Source: Mycobacterium noviomagense
GTDB lineage: Bacteria > Actinomycetota > Actinomycetes > Mycobacteriales > Mycobacteriaceae
Direction: 5' to 3'
DNA: 64,000 nucleotides
NCBI RefSeq assembly: GCF_010731635.1
Contig: NZ_AP022583.1
Coordinates: 3,906,001 to 3,970,000, forward strand
Below, piece after piece: positions 55,260 to 64,000 of this stretch. Under the pieces are notes generated by a model. That model searched no databases and was not told the origin of the DNA. It worked only from the letters and a program-made list of their open reading frames with translations. Every line of letters starts with the position of its first letter. Position 1 is the stretch's first letter. A program made the translations under genes and the position numbers.

Positions 55260-57008
55260 TTAAGCGTCCAACCGGGCGAACTGGTCCTGGCGGTACTGCT
55301 CGACACAGGCGGCGCGCCGGATCTTGCCGCTCGTCGTGGTGGGAATCGACCCAGGCGGTACCAGGACGAGGTCCCCGACAGTCAACCCGTGCGCATTGGA
55401 TACTGCGGAGATGACGTCGCTTTTGACGCGGGTCAGCCAGTGCATCGCCTCCTCGGTGGAATCGCCTCGCTTCTTGAGCTCGATGACGGTGACCAGCTGC
55501 TCGGTACTGTCAAGAGGGACCGATATCGCCGCGACCCGACCACGGGTGATTTCTTGGACCGTCGTCTCGATGTCCTCCGGATAGTGATTACGTCCACGGA
55601 TGATCAGCAGATCCTTGATGCGGCCGACAATGAACAGGTCGTCGGAGAAGATGAAACCGAGGTCGCCCGTTCTTAGCCAGGGCCCGTCCGGCGTGCCCGG
55701 CGAAGGGTCGACGAGCGTTGCGCCGAAGCAGCGCTGCTCCTCCGGCGGTTTGTTCCAGTAGCCGTCGGCGACATTGTGGCCATGGACCCAGATCTCGCCG
55801 ACCTGGCCCTGAGCGCACTCGCGGCATGTGTCGCCGTCGACGATCCGCAACATGGGTGATTGGGGCACTTTGTATTTGACCAGCGAACTGCCATCCCCGG
55901 CCGCGCATCGCTGAGCCCGGCCGGCCGACAGTTCAGCGGCATCGAAGTGAACGGCACCCGATGAATCGCTCCAGGCGCCTGTCGCCACGAAGACGGTGGC
56001 CTCCGCCAAGCCATATGAAGGACGCACCATGTGGTCCCGGAAATTGAAGTGCGCAAAGCGGTCAACGAAGCGTTGCAATGTGGCGGGCTCGACACGTTCT
56101 GCGCCGCTGATGATGCCCAGCACGTCCCCGAGGTCGAGCCCGGCAAGGTCACTGTCGGTTGTCTTGCGGGCGGCCAAGTCGAAGGCGAAGTTGGGCGCCG
56201 CTGACCACGCATGAGGACTTGCGGCCAAACATCGCATCCATCTGGCCGGCCTCTCCAAGAACGAAACCGGACTTGTCAGCTCGCCGCGCCAGCCGCCCAG
56301 AATTGGTGCGCAGACTCCCAGCACCAAGCCCATGTCATGGTAAAAGGGCAACCACGAAACAATCGTGATACCTTGCGGGGCTTTGATGTTGGAGTCGGTG
56401 AAGAAGCCGCGCATCAGCTGCTCGAAATTCGCCTGGAGGTTGCGGTGCGAGATCATGACCCCGGTCGGCAGCCGGGTCGAACCTGAGCTGTACTGCAAAT
56501 AGGCTGTGCTGGAAACACCATCCGTCCGAGCGCTTGTTGCGTCATCGACATCCAAGTTCATCGAATCGATTTCGACGATCTTCGGAACAGCGTCCAGGCG
56601 TGCCTGATCAACGTATTCGGCGATATCTTCCGCAACCGCAGACGTTGTGAGAACAACTGCAGGTGACGTGTCGGCAAGGACCGCACTTACCCGCTCATGA
56701 CTCGAACCGCGGTGTGGCAACGGGAGCGGGACTGCAACCAGCCCTGCCTGCATGGATCCCAGGAATGCCACAATGTACGCGAGACCCTGTGGGGCCAAGA
56801 TCACTGCCCTGTCTCCAACCGACCCGTAGAGGCTGAGCTTTCGTGCCACATTCAGCGTTCGCCGGGATAACTGCAACCAGGTAAGACTTTCGGGAACTCC
56901 CGCCCAATCCTCGTCGTAGTCGGTGTAAGTGAACGCTATGTCATGAGGCCGCAGGCTGGCGCGCCCGTGCAGCATGGTGACAATAGACGGCGGGGACATG
57001 TGCGTCAC
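55260..57008 (-). CDS. Fatty acyl-AMP ligase (FadD23/FadD21-like)
   Basis: 582-residue adenylating enzyme that loads a fatty acid on a polyketide synthase. ATP loop [41 protein letters not shown] (FAAL fingerprint), [18 protein letters not shown], and the C-terminal [12 protein letters not shown] with hinge [21 protein letters not shown] 57008 overlaps the MFS stop by 4 nt. Adjacent PapA, MmpL and Chp-like genes indicate an acyltrehalose pathway. Confidence 0.92.
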   Translation of the reverse strand: MTHMSPPSIVTMLHGRASLRPHDIAFTYTDYDEDWAGVPESLTWLQLSRRTLNVARKLSLYGSVGDRAVILAPQGLAYIVAFLGSMQAGLVAVPLPLPHRGSSHERVSAVLADTSPAVVLTTSAVAEDIAEYVDQARLDAVPKIVEIDSMNLDVDDATSARTDGVSSTAYLQYSSGSTRLPTGVMISHRNLQANFEQLMRGFFTDSNIKAPQGITIVSWLPFYHDMGLVLGVCAPILGGWRGELTSPVSFLERPARWMRCLAASPHAWSAAPNFAFDLAARKTTDSDLAGLDLGDVLGIISGAERVEPATLQRFVDRFAHFNFRDHMVRPSYGLAEATVFVATGAWSDSSGAVHFDAAELSAGRAQRCAAGDGSSLVKYKVPQSPMLRIVDGDTCRECAQGQVGEIWVHGHNVADGYWNKPPEEQRCFGATLVDPSPGTPDGPWLRTGDLGFIFSDDLFIVGRIKDLLIIRGRNHYPEDIETTVQEITRGRVAAISVPLDSTEQLVTVIELKKRGDSTEEAMHWLTRVKSDVISAVSNAHGLTVGDLVLVPPGSIPTTTSGKIRRAACVEQYRQDQFARLDA

Positions 57009-58366
57009 GTTACTTCTCCACTACTAACTTCAGTTCTCCCAACAGATCTCGTGTCTGCGCACGCGTCGGCGTCAGTCACGTTCGCTTCTCGGGGCACTCG
57101 CACTGCGATCATGGCCGCCAGGCCTGCCGCCAAAACTAAGCACAACCCACCCATCCCGGCCCGGTCGGTGCTGAATAAGTCGGCGAACATGAAGAACATC
57201 CACGGTGCCAGAAACGATGCCGCACGACCGGTGGTGGTGTAGAGGCCGAAGGCCACTCCTTCCTTGCCCCGCTCGGACATCCGCAGCATCAGTGCCCGTG
57301 CGGAGGCGAGGGTTGGTCCGACGAATAGGCCCAACAGCAGCCCGCAGATCCAGAAGGCCGCCGCTCCGGAGAGAGTCAGCAGCACGAGTCCGACAGTGAT
57401 CATGGCGGTGAGCGAGGCGGCGATGACGGGTTTTGGGCCCACTCGGTCGGCGAGCCGGCCGCCGACCAGGGCCCCGATCGCGGCGGCAATACTCGCGCAT
57501 ACGCCGAACACGAGCACATCGGCCTGCGATATCCCGTAGACGGTGACGCCGAGGACTGCGCCGAATGTGAAGACACCCGTTAGCCCGTCCCTGAAGACCG
57601 CGCTGGCCAAAAGGTAGTAGACGACATTGTGGTCGCGTCGCCACTCGGCCTTCAGGTCGTGCCACAGCGCGCGATAGGCGCTGCGGAACTCGACGACCGG
57701 GCGGCGGTCGATGACGGCCGGAGTGCGCAGGGCGACCAGCAGCGGGCAAGCGAACAGAACCAGCCACGCAGCTGCAAGCAGCATCGCCACTCGTACGTAC
57801 TGGCCGCCGGTCACCGAGAGACCGAGCAGGCCGCGGGTGTCGCCATCTCCCTGGATGAACCCGACATAGAGCGTCAGCAGCAACAGCACGCTGCCGAAAA
57901 ACCCTGCGGCCGAACCAAGCCCGGAGATGCGGCCCAGGTTCTGCGGCGTGGACAGTTGGCTCAACACGGCGTTGTAGGGCACTGTTGCGAGATCGCTGCA
58001 GGCTGCGGTGCAGGCCAGCAGAGCCAGGCCGGCCCACAGGTAGTGGTAGTCGGCTTGGATCAGGCTCATCGCCGACGTCATCGCGACTACCAATCCGGTG
58101 AGTGCCGCGATTGCCGTGCGGCGTCGGTCGGCAGCGTCGACCCAGACCCCGGTTGCCGGCGCCAGCACCGCGACCAGCAGCCCTGCCATCGCCAGCGCCC
58201 GACCCAACCAGCTTGCGGGTGTCGTGGGGCCGAGCAATCCCACGCCGACCTGACCGGTGAGGTAAACGGAGAAGACGAACGTCACCACGACGGCGTTCAC
58301 CCCAGTGGCGCCGCAATCCCACAACGCCCAAGCGGCCACCCGGGACCGCGAAACACGAGAATCCAC
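57005..58366 (-). CDS. UMF1-type MFS transporter in lipid cluster
   Basis: 453 residues with about 12 membrane helices. The opening [20 protein letters not shown] and the [16 protein letters not shown] segment are typical of the UMF1 (Atg22-like) family. It is coupled to the FAAL gene by 4 nt and lies 33 bp after the Chp-like gene. MFS genes are not part of the sulfolipid or polyacyltrehalose loci of M. tuberculosis, so its role in this cluster is open: precursor or product transport. Confidence 0.87.
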   Translation of the reverse strand: MDSRVSRSRVAAWALWDCGATGVNAVVVTFVFSVYLTGQVGVGLLGPTTPASWLGRALAMAGLLVAVLAPATGVWVDAADRRRTAIAALTGLVVAMTSAMSLIQADYHYLWAGLALLACTAACSDLATVPYNAVLSQLSTPQNLGRISGLGSAAGFFGSVLLLLTLYVGFIQGDGDTRGLLGLSVTGGQYVRVAMLLAAAWLVLFACPLLVALRTPAVIDRRPVVEFRSAYRALWHDLKAEWRRDHNVVYYLLASAVFRDGLTGVFTFGAVLGVTVYGISQADVLVFGVCASIAAAIGALVGGRLADRVGPKPVIAASLTAMITVGLVLLTLSGAAAFWICGLLLGLFVGPTLASARALMLRMSERGKEGVAFGLYTTTGRAASFLAPWMFFMFADLFSTDRAGMGGLCLVLAAGLAAMIAVRVPREANVTDADACADTRSVGRTEVSSGEVT

Positions 58367-58399
58367 CGCGGCTAACCGATGCTCGCAGGCATGCCGTTG

Positions 58400-59515
58400 T
58401 CAGCCTTTGCCCGACGAGAACGCGGACATGGCGCCGTTGAGAATCTGCGAGAACGGGTCGGCATCGCCGCCGAAAGTCGCCTGTGTGGCGGGTGCGGTGA
58501 CGGCCGCGGGGTCGAAGCCGTGCACCGGGTCTACTTGGATCGGAGCGGTCGCCGGATCGTCGTTTCGCGAATAGGCCGCATTCACCCGCGGCGTCAATAT
58601 CGCGTCAAGCTTGTTCAGCGTGTCCTCAGGGATTCCGATGTAAGCCAACGGCATGACGAGCGGAAGGTGTTTTTCGGGGATCAGGTATGTCGTTGTGGTC
58701 GCACCCTTGGAGTTAACTGTGGACCTGATGTTCTGCGGCGGCACCATGCTCGGGTTGGTGAAGGCCACCGCGGTGTGACCCGTGGCGAGGCCCATCAGCG
58801 TGTTGGCGAGAGCAAACAGGTTGTCCGGCCGGTCGGGGAAGTCGGCGATGGAGTCGTATGCGGAGATGAAAACCTTGGTGTCGTACTGGCTCTCGGTCGG
58901 AGGTGGTACCCGGTAGTCGAGTGCTGGAACAACGCTGCCGACCGGGAACATGGCGGTCAGGAAACTTTGCCCGAAAGCGTGGCGCGCAACTGGGTCGCCA
59001 AATGTGGCGAAGGTCAGCTTGTCTGGCGGTGGCGCGGTTGGATCATCTGCGAGCCGAGCTTGCTCGGCGTCAACTACGAGCGAACCCTCGGATAGGCCGA
59101 TCGCGGTGCCGCGACCACCGTTGCGGATCGCCGCGTCGAGGTTGCCCACTCCCTCGTCGACTGACTCGCCGACGCTGGGGCCGTCCAAGCCCAGGCCCGG
59201 AAAGAGTTCATCGAGTCGGCCTATTCCAGGGAAGAGTCGTTCCAGCACGTGGCCCTGAACCTGCCCCGCCGGGTAGCGAACGATCTGTCGCTTCAGTCCC
59301 GGGAACCATTCAGCACCTTCGCGGCGGATGTACTCGTCATAGGGAATACCCAGAACGTGAGCGCCTCCGAGCGCGTACGCTGTCCCGTCGGCGGACGTAC
59401 CGGGTGCCGGCGTCCCGCCACCCGGCGTGTCGTCGGCCAAGGCGGTCCTGACGCCGAAACAGCCTGCTGTGCCGAGGGTTACCAGCGTCGTCACCCCTGC
59501 GAGTAGTTTCCTCAT
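58400..59515 (-). CDS. PE-PPE-domain acyltransferase, Chp1/Chp2-like
   Basis: 371 residues. Signal or membrane segment (residues 1-27), then an alpha/beta-hydrolase (PE-PPE) domain with nucleophile motif [20 protein letters not shown], and a C-terminal DPVHGFDPA histidine. In M. tuberculosis Chp1 and Chp2 transfer acyl groups between trehalose lipids outside the membrane, beside mmpL8 and mmpL10. No PE or PPE N-terminal domain is present. ATG 59515 has AGGAG 6 nt upstream. Confidence 0.87.
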   Translation of the reverse strand: MRKLLAGVTTLVTLGTAGCFGVRTALADDTPGGGTPAPGTSADGTAYALGGAHVLGIPYDEYIRREGAEWFPGLKRQIVRYPAGQVQGHVLERLFPGIGRLDELFPGLGLDGPSVGESVDEGVGNLDAAIRNGGRGTAIGLSEGSLVVDAEQARLADDPTAPPPDKLTFATFGDPVARHAFGQSFLTAMFPVGSVVPALDYRVPPPTESQYDTKVFISAYDSIADFPDRPDNLFALANTLMGLATGHTAVAFTNPSMVPPQNIRSTVNSKGATTTTYLIPEKHLPLVMPLAYIGIPEDTLNKLDAILTPRVNAAYSRNDDPATAPIQVDPVHGFDPAAVTAPATQATFGGDADPFSQILNGAMSAFSSGKG

Positions 59516-59568
59516 CGCTACTCCTGACCGCTCGGCTTCTCTAGTTTCACATACACCATGTGTGGGCT

Positions 59569-62500
59569 CTAACCGGGTTGTGGCGCGGCGCGTCCGACCG
59601 GTGACCGCCGCGCGCCCACTCGTGACGGCCACCAGTTCGCCCGCCCGGCCAACGCGGCGATGGCGGGAACCGTGATGGTGCGTACCACGAAGGTATCCAG
59701 CAAAATTCCCGCGCCGATCACGAAACCGCCTTGGACCACTGTGCCGATGCTGGAGAACAGCAGACCGCACATCGAGGCAGCGAAGATCAAGCCTGCCGCG
59801 GTGATCACACCGCCGGTCGAACTGAGGGTGCGAATGATGCCGTAACGCATGCTGCGCGGAGATTCGTCCCGCATTCGTGAGACAAGCAGCATGTTGTAGT
59901 CGGCTCCCACGGCGACCAACACCACGAACGCGAGCGGCGGCACGCTCCAATGTAGTTGTTGGCCGAGAAGGAATTGGAATACCAGGACGCCGATACCCAC
60001 GGCTGACAAATACGAGATGACCACGGAAGCGACTAGGTATACCGGTGCGACAAGTGCACGCAGCAGCGCGATCAAGGTGAGTAGTACGACGAGGAGCGTT
60101 ATCGCGATAATGAACCGGATGTCGTGTCCGTAGTAGTCGCGGGTGTCCTTCAGTCCAACGGTGTATCCGGCCATCGATACCTTGGCGTCGGCCAATGTGG
60201 TGTTCGGCTGGGCGCCCCGAGCGGTTGCAATGATCGCGTTGACCTGATCCATGGCTTCGGTGCTGAACGGATTGAGTTTGGTTTGAACCAAATACCGCGC
60301 CGAGTGGCCGTCCGGGGAGATGAATACCTTGGCGGCCTTCTGAAACTCCTTTAAATGCAGCAACTGGGCCGGGATATTGAACCCGGCCATTGCCGGTTGT
60401 GCGGCATCATGTTTCAGCGACAACAGGAACGCCGCCGACTCGCTGAGCCCCGCGCCGATCCGTTTGACCTGGCCGACGAGCTGAGCCACCGCGTCGGCCA
60501 CTTGCCGGCTTCCGCCGGCGAACCGGTCCGCGCCATCTTGCAGGCTGTTCAGGTTCGCCTGCAGGCCACCGGGTTGGTCCATCCCCATGGAATGCATCAC
60601 GTTGGTGAGCTTGGTTATTGCATTACGCAGGCGGTCGGTCGACGCTTTCAGGGCGCGTTTGTCCGGGTAGCCCTGCAGTTGGTGGGCCAGGTCATTGATC
60701 GCGTTGAGGTCTTCTTGGTCGCGTGCGCCGACCAGTTGCTCGAACGTTCCGCGGGTGGCGCTACACGACGGATCGGCATCGCAGACCGGGTTGCCCTGAA
60801 GCGCCGCCAGCACCGGGCCTATCCAGGCGAACATGTTCTTTGCGGCTGAGAAGTTCCAGCCCATGGTGTTGCTCAGCGAGTTGACGTGGTCGACAAGTTG
60901 GGCCGCAATATCGACCTCTTTGACCAGCGTATCGCCGCTGTACTGGTCCTTCGCTGATGAGAAGGCATTCTCGAGTTCCTCCACGCTGGCAGCGAGCAGG
61001 CTGATTTGGCCGCGTACCTCGCCGAGGTTGTCCGCTAGGGTGCCGGCCCCTTCGACCAGCCGGTTGAGGTCATTGGTGCGGTCGTTGATCATCGTGGACC
61101 CGCCGGCCAAAAGGGCGCCGACAGCACCTGCCTGATAGGTGGCTCTGAATTGTTCCGGCACATTTCCGGTGGGACGAGTGATACCGCTGACAGCAGCGAT
61201 ATTCGGCAGTTGGCTCACTCGCGCGGCCATCTGTTCCAGATCTGCAAGGGCCTGCGGCGTGCGAAGGTCACGCGGCGATTGGACGAGGATGTACTCGGGA
61301 ATCGACTGGTTCACCGGGAAATGGCGATCCAGAGCGGCATACCCGATGGAGCTTGGAGCAGACGGCCGCAGGGCTTTGCGATCGTCGTAGTTGTAGCGCA
61401 CTAAGCCGGCACAGCTGGCCAAGATCACCAACACCAGCACGCTGGCAACCAGATGGACCTTCGGCCGGCGCACAATGCGTATGCCGGAACGCCGCCAGAA
61501 CCGAGCGGTCAGTTCGCGCCGTGGCTTGACCCAGCCACGCGGCCCGGCGAGCACCAAAATTGCCGGCAATAAAGTCATTGCGGCGAGATATGCCACGCCG
61601 ATGCCGATCGCAGACGACACTCCGACCGTCTTGAACACTCCCATGCGGGAGAAGCTGATCAGCAGAAAAGTGATTCCCACAGTAGTGGCGGATGCGGTGA
61701 TCACTTTGCCGATCGAGATCATCGCCCTTGTGATCGCCTGATCGAAATCCGCACCTGACCGCCGATAGTCGTGATAGCGGCTAATCAGAAAGACTGCGTA
61801 ATCCGTTCCGGCGCCAGCCATTATCGCGCTCAGAAATACGATGGATTGGTTCGAGACCCCCGAGCCCGTCAGTTGTGAGTAGCCCGCCACCACCGCCTGT
61901 GCGATCACCAGAGACAACCCGATGGTTATCAACGGCAGCAGCATGGTGACCGGGCTGCGGTAAACCACCAACAGGATGATGAGCACCAGAACGGCGATCG
62001 CCAGTTCGATGGGAAGGCGGTCCCGATCGCCCGCGACCGTCAGGTCGGCGACGGTTGCTGCGGGGCCGGTGAGCCTTGCCGTCAGGGACGTTCCAGCTGG
62101 ACTTTTTTCCAAGGTGTGTTTGACGATGTCGCCGACCTGGTTGAACGCGGCGTAGGACTGCGGGGTGCCCAACTCGCCGGCAAGACCGACCGGCAACACC
62201 CAAGCTTTGCGATCCGCGCTGGTCACGACTGAACGCAGGGCCGGCGTGCTGATGAAATCCTGTACCATCACCACGTTTCGCGTGTCCTGGCGCAGCGCGT
62301 CCACCAGTTTGCGGTAAGTGGTTTCGTCGGCGGGGTTGAGTCCGTGGTCGTCGGTCAGGACCACCAACAGGAGATCCTCCGAGCCGGATTCGTGAAACGC
62401 CTCGGTCATCTTTCGAGCGGTCACGCTCGAGGGCGCGTCGTTGGGCAAGATAGCGAGCGGGTGCTTCAGCGCCATTTCGCTCAGGGACGGGCATGTCAGT

Positions 62501-62580
62501 GGCAGCGCGACCGCAATCGCGACCCATAGCCCTATGACTATCCAGGGCCAGCGCACCACAAAGTCGGCTAGCCGTCGCAT
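59569..62580 (-). CDS. MmpL lipid transporter (MmpL8/MmpL10-like)
   Basis: RND-superfamily exporter of 1003 residues with 12 membrane helices and two large external loops. Proton-relay motifs [20 protein letters not shown] (first half) and [16 protein letters not shown] (second half) are intact. The N-terminus [18 protein letters not shown] is typical. Flanked by papA and chp-like genes as in the sulfolipid and polyacyltrehalose loci, so it likely flips or exports an acylated trehalose. Confidence 0.93.
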   Translation of the reverse strand: MRRLADFVVRWPWIVIGLWVAIAVALPLTCPSLSEMALKHPLAILPNDAPSSVTARKMTEAFHESGSEDLLLVVLTDDHGLNPADETTYRKLVDALRQDTRNVVMVQDFISTPALRSVVTSADRKAWVLPVGLAGELGTPQSYAAFNQVGDIVKHTLEKSPAGTSLTARLTGPAATVADLTVAGDRDRLPIELAIAVLVLIILLVVYRSPVTMLLPLITIGLSLVIAQAVVAGYSQLTGSGVSNQSIVFLSAIMAGAGTDYAVFLISRYHDYRRSGADFDQAITRAMISIGKVITASATTVGITFLLISFSRMGVFKTVGVSSAIGIGVAYLAAMTLLPAILVLAGPRGWVKPRRELTARFWRRSGIRIVRRPKVHLVASVLVLVILASCAGLVRYNYDDRKALRPSAPSSIGYAALDRHFPVNQSIPEYILVQSPRDLRTPQALADLEQMAARVSQLPNIAAVSGITRPTGNVPEQFRATYQAGAVGALLAGGSTMINDRTNDLNRLVEGAGTLADNLGEVRGQISLLAASVEELENAFSSAKDQYSGDTLVKEVDIAAQLVDHVNSLSNTMGWNFSAAKNMFAWIGPVLAALQGNPVCDADPSCSATRGTFEQLVGARDQEDLNAINDLAHQLQGYPDKRALKASTDRLRNAITKLTNVMHSMGMDQPGGLQANLNSLQDGADRFAGGSRQVADAVAQLVGQVKRIGAGLSESAAFLLSLKHDAAQPAMAGFNIPAQLLHLKEFQKAAKVFISPDGHSARYLVQTKLNPFSTEAMDQVNAIIATARGAQPNTTLADAKVSMAGYTVGLKDTRDYYGHDIRFIIAITLLVVLLTLIALLRALVAPVYLVASVVISYLSAVGIGVLVFQFLLGQQLHWSVPPLAFVVLVAVGADYNMLLVSRMRDESPRSMRYGIIRTLSSTGGVITAAGLIFAASMCGLLFSSIGTVVQGGFVIGAGILLDTFVVRTITVPAIAALAGRANWWPSRVGARRSPVGRAAPQPG

Positions 62581-62622
62581 GTCGCCCTCACCCCCGGTCG
62601 GCGCAGTCCGAAGTGAGCCACG

Positions 62623-64000
62623 CTATGCGACGCGTCCCCAGTGTCCGGTGTCGGCGACCCGCACGCATACGGACCTCATCGCCTCCATGTAGCGGGTGAC
62701 TGATTTCTCGGCGACCGGGTTGTCGGGATACATGATCGCCATGACGGTGCCCTCGCCGTACCGGAATACATAGATGGTCAGTTGATAGGAATACCGGCCG
62801 TCAGAGTAGATTCCGATATTGTTCGCCAGACCCAGGTCGGCCGCTGCAAGGACGGCATTGAGTGGGGCAGCGTTGCCGTGAAAGAAGTTCGACACCGGAA
62901 AGTTCGGTTGTGGCCAGCTCAACCACGGCGCCAGTTCCAACACGCGGTAATACGGCACCTTTGCCATGGCCAGTCCTGAGTCGAAAGAGGCCTGCGCTGC
63001 CCATGCCGCATCGCCGAAAGAGGCCGCGGCTATCGGCACGGTGATCGGGATCAAGCCGGTGAACCATCCCTGCGTCGTGAAGCTGTCCGCTCCGGTGCGC
63101 GAATCGCGGGGAGTCAGCCCGTAATACGTGGGAGCACCCGTAAACTCGTGTTCCACCAGGGCGATGCAGGCGAACAGGCCGCCGACGAACCGCGCGCCCA
63201 CCGCTGAGCAGGCCGATTCGAATCGCTCTGTCTGTTCGGCATCCATCAGGAGCTCGGAGACAATGTCGCTGTCACACGGCTCCAGTGGGTTACCCAACGG
63301 AAGCGGAAATTCAGGAAAGCCGCCGTTGTTGTTCTCCGCGAACTCGATCCACGCGCGTACCTCGGGCGAATCTAAAGTCAACGTTGAGGTGTACTGGCGT
63401 TCGCGGACACAGAAATTGTCATAGCTACCGGCCTCAGGAAGCGCGAGGGGCTTACCACCTGCACTCAACGCGGAATACATTCCGTTGGCTTCGAGCATCG
63501 TTGTGCCGATCAACGTCGCGTCCCCGTGGACATGGTCCATCGCGGCAAAGAACGTGAAGTGGTTCTCGCTCCGCACAACCCCGAAGGTGAAGCACCCCCA
63601 CTCCAGCGGATTCGGTATGGCCACGACATGAGCGCGAATCTCGTCGACCGTCATGTGGCCATGCTCGGTCGGCGCGAACTCGATATCCGCGGGATCGGCG
63701 ATGGTGTGCTTGATGAAACTTCCGTTGCCGGTGTGCTCGAACCAGCTGCGAAATGTGTCGTGCCGGCGCAGGTATGCGTTGAGGGCGTCGTTCATAGCGG
63801 AAACATCGCACTCGCCGGCTATTTCGCAGGTGGCGATGATTTGTCGCGAAAAGTCCAGGTTTGCGGCTGTGCGTTCGCAGTAGTTGCGAAGGTGTTGGCT
63901 CTGCATGTAGCTGACCGGGACCGAACTGACCGGCGCGTGCCGGACCCGTTCGCTGGACGCGGTTGTCGGGCGCCAGGAGATGACTGAGCCGGGAGTCAGC
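62623..64000 (-). CDS. Polyketide-associated acyltransferase PapA, N-terminus beyond window
   Basis: Condensation-fold acyltransferase related to PapA1/PapA3, esterifying trehalose with fatty or polyketide acyl chains. The frame is open to the right edge: upstream of the internal ATG at 63906 it reads GSVISWRPTTASSERVRHAP, matching PapA N-termini, so the start is outside. Active motif HxxxD is present as MDHVHGDATL. The last residues end about 40 bp before mmpL. At least 459 residues are visible. Confidence 0.9.
   Translation of the reverse strand, partial: LTPGSVISWRPTTASSERVRHAPVSSVPVSYMQSQHLRNYCERTAANLDFSRQIIATCEIAGECDVSAMNDALNAYLRRHDTFRSWFEHTGNGSFIKHTIADPADIEFAPTEHGHMTVDEIRAHVVAIPNPLEWGCFTFGVVRSENHFTFFAAMDHVHGDATLIGTTMLEANGMYSALSAGGKPLALPEAGSYDNFCVRERQYTSTLTLDSPEVRAWIEFAENNNGGFPEFPLPLGNPLEPCDSDIVSELLMDAEQTERFESACSAVGARFVGGLFACIALVEHEFTGAPTYYGLTPRDSRTGADSFTTQGWFTGLIPITVPIAAASFGDAAWAAQASFDSGLAMAKVPYYRVLELAPWLSWPQPNFPVSNFFHGNAAPLNAVLAAADLGLANNIGIYSDGRYSYQLTIYVFRYGEGTVMAIMYPDNPVAEKSVTRYMEAMRSVCVRVADTGHWGRVA

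Noticed and set aside
58400..59515. PE or PPE family member
   Set aside because: It has only the PE-PPE hydrolase domain after a signal segment, with no PE or PPE N-terminal domain.

Overview
The window is a GC-rich chromosomal segment from a mycobacterium. Gene content and order follow the Mycobacterium tuberculosis backbone Rv1466, Rv1471-Rv1481, Rv1483-Rv1489, Rv1491c-Rv1493, Rv1496-Rv1497 and Rv1530-Rv1536. Species-specific inserts and losses show that this is a different, probably non-tuberculous, species. Homology statements come from reading the proteins and recalling family members; no search was run.

Layout. 1-10,040: the end of the SUF operon (SufT-like), then a variable stretch with a broken short-chain dehydrogenase, an amidohydrolase, a carboxylate-amine ligase, a broken MFS transporter, a GntR regulator divergent from a carotenoid oxygenase/acyl-CoA dehydrogenase operon, and two tandem His-tailed lipoproteins beside an NmtR-like metal sensor. 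10,197-17,513: thioredoxin, echA12, an ABC-F ATPase, a small HTH protein, acnR-acn and a membrane protein. 17,743-23,133: the cell-wall hydrolases ripA-ripB and the moxR1/DUF58/VWA operon. 23,266-28,767: fabG1-inhA-hemZ (mycolate and haem synthesis), an NfeD/SPFH pair and a small membrane protein. 28,854-35,063: an actin-like/Pro/Gly-rich membrane protein, a Pro-rich membrane protein, a two-component system, and DUF347 and TVP38 membrane proteins. 35,267-41,701: methylmalonyl-CoA mutase mutA-mutB, its chaperone meaB, and lipL. 41,768-47,912: a haemophore-like protein, an alcohol dehydrogenase with a carboxymuconolactone decarboxylase-like protein, a thioesterase, and a nitronate monooxygenase-TetR-flavin monooxygenase operon. 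47,978-53,449: an M-box Mg2+ riboswitch with a leader peptide and the small Rv1535-like gene, a lipase, an ACT protein, and ileS behind a T-box. 53,439-64,000: a membrane protein, a methyltransferase, and a six-gene acyltrehalose-type lipid cluster on the minus strand (PapA, MmpL, Chp-like acyltransferase, UMF1-type MFS, FAAL, Gap/Sap), cut off by the right edge.

The most informative regulatory DNA is: the M-box plus proline-containing leader ORF; the ileS T-box; a GntR palindrome filling the 23-bp gap between two divergent genes; an AcnR-type site upstream of acn; a 22-bp perfect palindrome in front of ripA; an inverted repeat at fabG1; and two copies of a palindromic intergenic element. The best candidate for an undescribed system is the lipid cluster containing an extra UMF1-type transporter, followed by the M-box/leader-peptide unit and the NmtR/His-tailed lipoprotein locus. 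No CRISPR array, insertion sequence, tRNA or rRNA was seen.
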